Below are positions 56,830 through 64,000 of a stretch of 64,000 nucleotides of DNA, in pieces (positions within the stretch are counted from its first letter, which is position 1; each line of letters starts with the position of its first letter). Made by a program: the position numbers and the translations under genes. The stretch comes from Diphasiastrum complanatum (lineage: Eukaryota; Streptophyta; Lycopodiopsida; Lycopodiales; Lycopodiaceae), in contig CM055106.1 in the NCBI GenBank assembly GCA_029204225.1, positions 7,846,907 to 7,910,906 on the forward strand, given 5' to 3'. The notes under the pieces were generated by a model that saw only the letters and a list, made by a program, of their open reading frames with translations, made no database searches and was not told the DNA's origin.

Positions 56830-58266
56830 TGTCGAGCTGGTGTACTGGATGGTGAGCAGCAGGTTTAACTGTTGGTTGCTATGGTGCTCGTGTTGTGTTG
56901 TCGTGGGGATCCTATTGTGATTCATAAATAACATGACGGGCAGGTAGGATCTTGGTCGGTTGTCTCGGGTAGTCTTTGAAACTGTGTTTTCGGATACAGT
57001 CGGGACACTCGACATGGTACTGGGTCTTAACTGGACAATCAACCATGAAGTGGTCAGGGGTTTCACCACAAATGAAACATCTGGTGTGCAGTGGCCCTTG
57101 TATAACTGCATAGTCATCTTGTATGGCTAATGGTTCTGGACTTTCTGATAAATATTCTTGATAAAGCAAGGCATTTCCAGATTCTGATGGGTGTTCTTCA
57201 TATTGGTGAACTATATGTGCGTGGATAGGTCGATATGAAGGACAAGCATCAACAGGATGTGTAGCCCGGCAGTGTGGGCACCATATTGTTTTTCGTCTAT
57301 AAGGTACCTATGCAGGGTTTTGCTGACCAGGCATATTGCTTTGGATAGACTTCAGGGTTGCTTCAAACTCATTCGTGAGTTTCTCCATCTATAGTTGATG
57401 TTGCTTATTAAGCAACTCCAACTGGGATTTCCAAAGCTGATCTCGGGTGTCCTCAATCGGCTTTGACTCATGGACAGGAGCACGTGGTGCTCGCCTTTCC
57501 CTAGATTCGTCAACATCTGATCCTTTGTCTTCCTCCTTGATGGCATCAAACATAGCTAACTTTAGACTCGTGTATTCATCATTGGATTTAAGCGCGCATC
57601 TAATCCATCTTGGAAGCCAACTACGAACCAGATGATGAGCATCTGTTCAGAGGGCTATTCTTGTACTTGACTTTTGAGACGTTTGAAATGCTCGATATAG
57701 TCTCGTACGCGTTCGTCTTTTGTCATTTTGATGTTACTCAATTTGACAAAAGGACTCTCTACCAAGTGAAAGGGTTTAAAACGCTTGATAAAGGACTCTT
57801 TCAGAATTGACCAGTCTGTCTTTTCGTCATGATCAAGGTTGAAAAACCAGTTACGTGCTTTAGCGATCATGGTCATCGAAAATAGTTGGACCATAGCATC
57901 GGGAGATGTTTCACCATATACATCACATGCATTCTCAAATATTTGCAAAAATCTTTGAGGGTCCGAACTACCGTCAAACTTTGGTAGATCTAGTTTGGGT
58001 GTATGTCTTTCAAGATGAGCTCCGTGGGTAGCAGAAACTCCATTAAGGTTGGTTTTGGCCTGGGAGGGTCAGCACCATAAAAACGGGGTCGTGCGCATGA
58101 AGACTCGGCTATATCAGGTTTTGGTCCATCAAATGGGTTTGGTGGATGGCTCTTGGAGTTCGGCTCTCATTCGGTAGAACCTATGACGTCTGATTTGTTC
58201 AGCTTCAGGGGACCGGATCTTGTATGGATAATCGTCTGGGACTTGAGGCTCGTTTTGTTGGTCCAT
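56830..58266 (-). pseudogene. Ty3-like gag with multiple zinc knuckles (nested element)
   Basis: The likely start ATG is at 58266 ('MDQQNEPQVPDDYPYKIRSP'). The capsid core at 57655-57948 reads 'MVQLFSMTMIAKARNWFFNL' and 'DWSILKESFIKRF', then 'VRDYIEHFKRLKSQV', the Retrotrans_gag pattern. Downstream, 'CPHCRATHPVDAC' (about 57265) and 'CFICGETPDHFMVDC' (about 57080) are knuckle-like Cys-His clusters with non-standard spacing. Frames are broken in several places. Gag would form the particle that packages the element RNA. Confidence 0.75.
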
Positions 58267-58532
58267 TGGGTACTAGTGATTTTTTTGGTGTTCTTGGATT
58301 TTTTAGGGTGTTGAAGAAAGTGAAGGTGGAGACTCAGTATAAAAAGGGCTTTCCATTGCTATGAGTTTTATTTTTTTGAAATTTTTTTGGTATTCATGCC
58401 CTTTTTTTTTTCAGCCTCTAAGGCTTTGGGGAGATGGTGGTTTAGTCGAAATGCCAATCAGAGGTGTCGTTTGAAAGTTCTGTGGTCTGGCATGGAGTTT
58501 GTTGGTTGAGATGGTGAGGAATGTCGTCGGTC

Positions 58533-59060
58533 GAGATCAGACCCAAAACCATCGGTCGAGATTTGACGTGAACCTGTCGGTTTAAATCTGATCGAAAACC
58601 CGTCGGTCGAGATCTGATGCAAACCCGTCGGTCGAGATCTAACGTGAACCTGTCAGTCGAGATATGATCGAAAATCCATTGTTTGAGATCTGACGTGAAC
58701 CCGTCGATCAAGATCTGATCGAAAATCCGTCGGTCAAGATCTGACGCAAATCCGTCGATCGAGATCTGATCGAAAATCCATCGGTCAAAATCTGACACGA
58801 ACCCGTCGATGGAGATCTAAAAAAAACGTCAGTTGAGATTTCAAAAAAAAAAAACGTCAATTGAGATTTCAAAAAAAAAAACGTCGGTTGAGATTTCAAA
58901 AAAAATCGTCGATTGAGATTTCAAAAAAATCGTCGGTTGAGATTTCAAAAAAAAAAACGGCGGTTGAGATTTCAAAAAAAATCATCGGTTGAGATATCAG
59001 CGGAGGGCGTCGGCTGAGATATGAACGGAGGGCGTCGGTTGAGGGAAGCGTCGGCTGAGA
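58533..59060 (-). repeat. Leader minisatellite of the nested element
   Basis: About ten units of 25-26 bp ('gtcggtcgagatctgat...') alternate between a form ending 'cgaaaatc' and one ending 'gtgaacc' or 'gcaaacc', giving a 51-bp higher-order period (58533-58820). They grade into about eight shorter A-rich units ('gtcggttgagatttcaaaa', 58820-58990), then 'ggcgtcggctgagatatga' units to 59060. It lies between PBS and gag. Confidence 0.85.
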
Positions 59061-59330
59061 TATGAAGCAATGGAACGTAACGGAGCGGTTGAAGGAGTGT
59101 AGTTGATGGGTGTGGGCTTTGGTTTGCAGTTGTGGTGGCTTGCTGGTTGGTTTGCAGGTTCAGGTGCAAGCAAGTTGGTTTTCAGACAGATTTGAAAGCA
59201 AGTCGTTTTGCCTACATTTGTTGTTTCTTGCAGGTCGTTTTGCAAGTAGGGTAGTTCGTTTGCAAGGTAGACTGCAGATCAGAACACTGTTGCAACATGT
59301 GTGGGTTTATGAGGTGTGGAGTTCAAGCAA

Positions 59331-59343
59331 CAACGGTGCCAAA
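59331..59343 (-). promoter_or_regulatory. PBS-like sequence of the nested element
   Basis: The minus strand reads TTTGGCACCGTTG directly after the LTR end. It resembles the TGGCGCCGTT-type PBS of several plant gypsy lineages rather than the tRNA-iMet type. The tRNA was not identified. Confidence 0.6.
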
Positions 59344-60382
59344 TGTTGACTAGTTTTGTTGTCTGTCTACTAGTTCCAGCTTATGCTACCTCCATTCTGG
59401 TTGTTAGCTAGGCATGTTCTTGATCATGTCTATTTGGTTCAATGCCCAGATCAGGCAGCAGATGCAGATTCTCGGGGTTGTAGTATGGCTCAACCTGTCA
59501 CGGATACTCAATTTTTGAACACTCTTGAACTCTTGAAATCACTTGCAATCATTCTACCATACAAGCACACCAAGAATGCCCAAAAACAGCTCTTTTTGAA
59601 GCACGGTTGGGCATTACTACAGCATGTTAGAAGTCCAAGAATCAAGAAACCAACCAGTCTATTGATTCTTGGACATCCCAAGAACATCAAGAACTGAATT
59701 GTACAGAGATATGCAAGAATTACACCACTGATCCAGCCTATTTAGTTTACTTGAATGCTAGCTCCTACATTAATCCACAAGAAAGCAAGAAAGCTAATCC
59801 ACTCTACAAAAGCAGCAAATCTAATCCACTCTACAGTCCACAACCACACACAAAAGGAGGAAAGGGCAAAATCATAAATGCATCACTCAAGAAACAAGCA
59901 TAATCAAGGAGCTCAATGATTGCACCAAACTCGTGAAGGCTCTTCTCATTTCAGCATGGAGTTGATACAAATCACAAAAAGCTCCTCTACACAAAGAGGA
60001 AGTCTCTTAAATAAGCAAGAGAGCTCCTTAGGTGGCATCCTAGTGGAATATCCATTTCACAAATTACAAGTGGATTAATGCTCTCCACTAGAGGTCACCA
60101 TCAAAAGGTGGCTCACTCTACTTTCTTTAAGAGAGGTCTACTTGCATTTATTACATTTGTCCAGAAATTCTAGTTCCTACATGGTCATTCCATCTTCCGA
60201 GATTCACCACAAGGCTTACAGAGTTCTTACTTGTCATTACTAACTAGTATTCCTCGTCTCTCATACTCGGCTCTCAGTCTTCATTAGTCTCGTCTTCTCA
60301 GAGACCTCCTCGGTCTAAGGTGAGAGCTGCTCTTGAGTTGCTTTGTCCGAGTACCTTGGGGATTCGACAGAATCAGCCAACA
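59344..60382 (-). repeat. LTR of the nested element (right, 1039 bp)
   Basis: It pairs with 53832-54633. A private segment of about 330 bp (about 59718-60045) is absent from the left copy. Confidence 0.9.
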
Positions 60383-60387
60383 ATAAG

Positions 60388-60601
60388 GATCAGTTGGCCT
60401 CGCCACGAGGCAAGTCGACAGGACACACGTCCCGCCAACGACAACCTGGGTCATGCATGGGTTGCTTGAGTGAACAACTATATGTATAGTGTAATTTCAT
60501 TTTGTGAAATACAGTTGCTATGTGAGCTTGCTGTGGAGAGTGTCTTTTCGTCTGTGTTAATGTGTAGCATGATCTGTGTTCTTGTGAAAAGCAAATTCTA
60601 A
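60388..60601 (+). repeat. 5' LTR of copia B, right part
   Basis: It continues the LTR begun at 53775-53831. Joined across the ATAAG duplication, it parallels 17918-18183 throughout. Confidence 0.88.
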
Positions 60602-60603
60602 GT

Positions 60604-60616
60604 TGGTATCAGAGCC
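60604..60616 (+). promoter_or_regulatory. PBS of copia B, initiator tRNA-Met
   Basis: TGGTATCAGAGCC lies two bases after the LTR end. Confidence 0.9.
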
Positions 60617-61457
60617 GTACAGGGAGTCTACACAGTACAACATCGTCGTTGAAGAGAGCTTCGGGAGAACTGTCTTTTGAGAGTTTGGCATTTACGGGGG
60701 GTTGAAGACGGAAAGAGAAGCACTGGTGCACAATTTCTAGTTTATAGAGGCTTGCCAAGCTCAGCAGAGGGATTATTAGCCTGTGCATAGCATCAGACAG
60801 GGAAAAAATTGGTGAAAAATTGACAATTTTGATGCCAGTTGAAAATTGAAATCGGGTTTGGGGTTACGGTTTATTATACATAACTGGTGTTTTCTTCGTT
60901 GTTTGTGCACCATTTTGGATGTCGTAAGGATAGGTTGGAAGTTAATTACATTGTCAACCAGCCATGGAGAGATTCTGAGGTTTATGTCAGAGATTTGTCT
61001 CCAGATAGTTAACCTAGCAGATTTGCGGTAAAAGGTGAAAAAAGCCACTTTGTCAAGTTGAGCTAAAATCACAGTTTCTCCACGGAATTTCATGATTGAA
61101 CGCCTCAGATTGTGCTCAAATCAATTCAAAGACAAAATAGATCAAGCAAAAACTAGCTTGGGGAAGCGCAGCCATAGACAGGGAGGTCGCGGACTGTCCG
61201 CACGTGGAACCAAGGTGAAACCATAGTGTTCAGAGTGCGCCAGAAGTGATTTCACCATTTCACTGGGCACGTAGTTGGGAGTTGACGACTGAGTGCATTT
61301 CGGAAGGCGACACCGATTTGGCTTTCAAAATGGTGTAAAAGCGGTGAGTGGCCTAGTAAGGGAAAAAGTGCAAGTCATTATTTTCAACTTTTGACATCAC
61401 TGTTGGCCTCGACATACTACTTTTCGCCTACGGCGAAAGTTTCAAGCAGTTTTGCGA
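60617..61457 (+). other. Untranslated leader of copia B
   Basis: It lies between PBS and gag. No ORF of note and no clear structure were seen. Confidence 0.5.
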
Positions 61458-62270
61458 TGGCAAACATGGGAGAGTCCATTTTGAGTGAAAGTAGCAAATT
61501 GGATGGGATTTCCAACTATGCAGTGTGAAAATTCAAAATGAAAAACATACTGATGGAGAGAGATGTGTGGAAAGTTGTCACAGGTGATGAGAAAAGGCCG
61601 CCAAATGAAGCGGATATCAAAGTGTTCGATAAAAAGATGAGGAAAGCTTTGACCTTCATTAACTTGTCAGTGAAGGACAACATCATTACTCACATTTGTG
61701 ATGCTATTACACCCAGACAGTCATGGGATGTGCTAAAGGAGCAGTTTGAGATGTCAAATCCGTCAAGAATCATGTTTCTGAAGTCAAAGCTGAATAGTGC
61801 CCGCATGGAGCAAGGAGAGCACATTCAGACGTACATGACCAGAATCAAGACAATGAGGGATGAACTGCATTATATTGGTGAGCGCATACGTGACGTGGAG
61901 TTGGTGCACAATGCATTGTGCGGCATTGCAAAACCCTATTAGATGTTTGTGAGCGGAATAGCATCAAGAGAAAGATTGCCAACCTTTGACGAGCTCACAG
62001 GATTCTTGATGCAGGAAGAGCAATGGCGAGAAATGGTGAAAGCTAGACGTCAAAATAATGACGATCAAGCACTTGCGACAGGCCAAAAACAAGGCAAGGG
62101 CAAGGGCAAGAAGAAGTCTAAGCAGCAATTTGCCAAGTCTCAGGAGGATGAGAGATCTTCTAGTAAGACCAAAAAGAAAGGCAAGTGCTTCCATTGTGGT
62201 AAAAAGGGCCATTGAAAGAGTGAATGTCGCAAATTCCTGGCGGAACAAGGCAAGGGGCAACCAAAGCAAG
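61458..62270 (+). pseudogene. Copia B gag
   Basis: The ATG at 61458 begins 'MANMGESILSESSKLDG'. A stop near 61527 interrupts, then 'MKNILMERDVWKVVTGDEK', 'KALTFINLSVKDNIITHI' and 'SWDVLKEQFEMSN' form the copia capsid region. After another stop at 61940, 'RERLPTFDELTGFLMQEE' and a Lys/Gly-rich stretch lead to the knuckle CFHCGKKGH-stop-KSEC, where a TGA replaces the residue after His. Confidence 0.85.
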
Positions 62271-62725
62271 CATGTAACCTTGTCGATGAGGGTGAGATTG
62301 AAGACTCTAGCATCTTCATATATGCATTGTCATCTAATCAAGATGATCAAGCATGGTATATTGACTCGGGAGCCACAAGACACATGACAGGTAACAAGAA
62401 TTGGTTCAATAGCTTGAAAGTGTTGAATAATGGAACATCCGTTTCACAAGCAAATGGTGAGGTGTGCAAGATCAAGGGGATAGGCACTATTTCAATCCAA
62501 CTACCTGATGGCAAAAGTAGGATGATCAGGGAGGTACTTTACGTACCAGGTTTGAAGAAAAATATACTTTCTGTTGGAGTCATTACTGATCAAAAGTTAA
62601 AAGTAGAATTCTCCCATGATCGTTGCTTTGTGAAAGATGTGAACCAAAAGTTCAAAGTTATTGTGGATGGAGTAAGGGACCCCAATACAAAATTGTACAG
62701 GTTGAATGCTACAATCAAGGGGTAG
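62271..62725 (+). pseudogene. Copia B protease
   Basis: The active-site segment 'AWYIDSGATRHMTGN' is intact, followed by 'VLYVPGLKKNILSVGVI', the standard end of the copia protease region. The frame is open from 62327 but separated from gag by stops. Confidence 0.85.
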
Positions 62726-62749
62726 CATGGACTTGTATCGTCCATTTCA

Positions 62750-63730
62750 TCACAAACTGAATTGTGGCATAAGAGGCTTGGTCACTTGAACCTGGGAAGC
62801 CTCAGTTTGATGAGAAAATTGGAGATGGTAATAGAATTGCCTACCATAGAAGATCACTTGAAATCGATGTGTGAATCTTGTATATATGGGAAGCAGCATC
62901 GAGACTTCTTCCACACCTTGAAGGAAGGGGAATTGCAATTACTGTGGTAAATATGGACACTTTGCTTTTGAGTGCAGGAATTGCAAGAGCAAAGAACATC
63001 CTAGATTTAATCCACATAGATTTATGCGGCCTATGAGGACCATGTCCTTGGGTAAAGCCTTCTATTTCCTGACCTTTATTGATGATATGTCACGTAAGAT
63101 GTGGATCTATTTCTTGAAGAAGAAATCAGATGAATTTGACCACTTCAAGAGCTTTAAAGCATGGGTCAAAAATCAGACAAGTAGGAAGATCAAAGTTCTA
63201 AGATCAGATGGTAGAGGTGAGTACATGTCTAATGACTTCAATGATCTTTGTGATCAATGTGAGATTAAAAGACAATTTATGCAAGCTCATACTCCTGCTC
63301 TCAATGGTCTAGCTGAGCGCAAGAATTGTACGATTGTGGAAAGTGCCAGATCTATGCTAGCTGAGATGAAACTACCAAAAGATTTTTGGTCAGAAGCACG
63401 CAGTACGGCAGTGTATCTTCAAAATAGAAGTCCTACCATTGCCATACCGAAGATAACACATGAGGAAGCATTCACGAAGAAGAAGCCAAGGTGAACCACT
63501 TGTGAATCTTTGGATGTAAGGCCTTTGTACACGTTCCTAAGGAAGAGAGACATAAACTTGATGTAAAAGCTATCAAGTGCATATTCCTAGGATATGATGA
63601 TCGTGTGAAGGGCTATAGATGTTTTGATTCAGTGGAAAACAAAATCCATGTAAGTCATGATGTTATCTTTGATGAATCCAAGATGTATGAAGACGAGGAT
63701 GCTAAGAAACTAGATACATCCAATGGAAAA
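62750..63730 (+). pseudogene. Copia B integrase with an inserted zinc-knuckle segment
   Basis: GAG-pre-integrase 'LWHKRLGHLNLGSLSLM' and 'CESCIYGKQHRDFF' are followed by a 48-bp insertion (62939-62986) that encodes a CCHC knuckle. The expected 'AKNILDLIHIDLCG' resumes in another frame. Then come 'FYFLTFIDDMSRKMW', 'KIKVLRSDGRGEYMS', 'FWSEARSTAVYLQNRSP' and 'KLDVKAIKCIFLGYDDR'. The usual SDNGGEY reads SDGRGEY, so the second catalytic Asp is kept. Frameshifts and stops inactivate it. Confidence 0.85.
62929..62986 (+). repeat. 48-bp zinc-knuckle insertion flanked by ggaattgcaa direct repeats
   Basis: The ten-base word ggaattgcaa occurs at 62929-62938 and again at 62977-62986. The sequence between encodes 'YCGKYGHFAFEC', a gag-type knuckle, in one frame. 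Confidence 0.85.
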
Positions 63731-64000
63731 GATGGTATAGTGAGGATACCACCCTGATGATGATCCATTCATTGTCCTTCCAAGTGATGAAAAAGAGGAT
63801 ACATCTCAAGATACTACTACTCAACCTCAAGAGACGGGTTGGAAAGGTAGGGACAAACCTTTTGGTGCAAGAAGGATTGTAGCTGCAGGTGACAAACGCA
63901 AGGAGAAGGATGTATCGTGGGATACATTTTCACCAGGAAGCCGATCACTTGACAAGAAGCTCCCGAAGTGGTTTGAGAGATTGTTGGAGAGCCACGACAT
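63731..64000 (+). pseudogene. Copia B linker and start of RT, cut by the window end
   Basis: The charged linker after integrase ('EDTSQDTTTQPQE') leads towards RT, and 'LPKWFERLLESHD' is the last readable part. RT and RNase H presumably lie beyond 64000. Confidence 0.6.

Larger units (their letters stand above)
53832..60382 (-). mobile_element. Gag-only LTR retroelement nested in the LTR of copia B
   Basis: The LTRs are 53832-54633 and 59344-60382 (TGTTGACTAG...CAGCCAACA), flanked by ATAAG. Orientation is minus: the PBS-like TTTGGCACCGTTG (59331-59343) lies next to the right LTR and a purine-rich 'aggggtgggatga' (54634-54649) next to the left. The interior (4.7 kb) holds a leader minisatellite and a Ty3-like gag with zinc-knuckle clusters. 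I see no protease, RT, RNase H or integrase, so it would depend on enzymes from another element. Confidence 0.85.
53775..64000 (+). mobile_element. Copia element B, 5' LTR split by a nested insertion; runs off the window
   Basis: Its 5' LTR starts TTAGAATTAAAG at 53775 and resumes at 60388 after a nested element, ending AAATTCTAA at 60601. PBS TGGTATCAGAGCC follows (60604-60616), then gag, protease, GAG-pre-integrase, integrase and the start of RT at the window end. The LTR matches 17918-18183. The element sits inside copia A. Confidence 0.88.

Noticed and set aside
58533-59060. Regular 25-26 bp repeats as a CRISPR-like array
   Set aside because: There are no unique spacers; units are contiguous and degenerate, and they lie in a retroelement leader.
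1-64000. Organellar DNA insert, rRNA genes or an endogenous pararetrovirus
   Set aside because: No rRNA, photosystem or respiratory genes and no caulimovirus-type coat or movement protein motifs were seen; all pol segments fit copia or gypsy order.

Overview
The window looks like nuclear DNA of a land plant with a large, repeat-rich, AT-rich genome. The evidence is two intron-containing plant genes (a chalcone-synthase-like type III polyketide synthase and a plastid fibrillin/PAP protein), many Ty1/copia and Ty3/gypsy retrotransposons primed by initiator tRNA-Met, a plant CACTA-type transposase and plant-style microsatellites. The sequence does not settle the lineage: a fern, gymnosperm or large-genome angiosperm all fit.

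Layout. 1-6.1 kb: a decayed gypsy chromovirus (gag, protease, RT, RNase H, integrase, chromodomain) with a 240-bp duplication in RT and a 979-bp tandem duplication at its 3' end. 6.2-9.5 kb: diverged repeats with no gene seen. 10.2-14.6 kb: a structurally complete but decayed minus-strand copia element (LTRs, PBS, PPT, near-perfect target duplication). 15.2-21.6 kb: a mosaic of copia and gypsy fragments on both strands. 22.0-23.3 kb: an intact two-exon type III PKS gene, minus strand. 23.4-26.4 kb: its repeat-bearing upstream region and unassigned DNA. 26.4-31.9 kb: a CACTA-like DNA transposon with quasi-palindromic subterminal arrays, a decayed tnp2 transposase and a copia scrap inside it. 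31.9-33.9 kb: an internally deleted copia fragment and unassigned sequence. 36.4-37.1 kb: a short TIR element with TA duplications. 37.3-38.65 kb: an intact four-exon fibrillin gene, minus strand. 39-41.8 kb: nothing recognised. 41.8-44.2 kb: a decayed unrecognised coding region. 44.3-47.2 kb: a coding-free LTR element. 47.2-47.6 kb: an exon-like segment resembling the histone H3 C-terminus. 48.6-48.9 kb: a GC-rich hairpin repeat also present near 36.6 kb. 51-64 kb: nested retrotransposons. Copia A is interrupted at 53.77 kb by copia B, whose 5' LTR is split by a gag-only LTR element (53832-60382) flanked by the 5-bp duplication ATAAG.

Only the PKS and fibrillin genes have complete reading frames with consistent splice sites. 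The retroelement ORFs carry stops, frameshifts or deletions. The most notable observations are the altered active-site pocket of the PKS, a compound microsatellite abutting a fibrillin 5' splice site, a zinc-knuckle segment inserted into a copia integrase, the histone-H3-like exon, and the CACTA subterminal quasi-palindrome arrays. I found no evidence of a wholly new enzymatic system.
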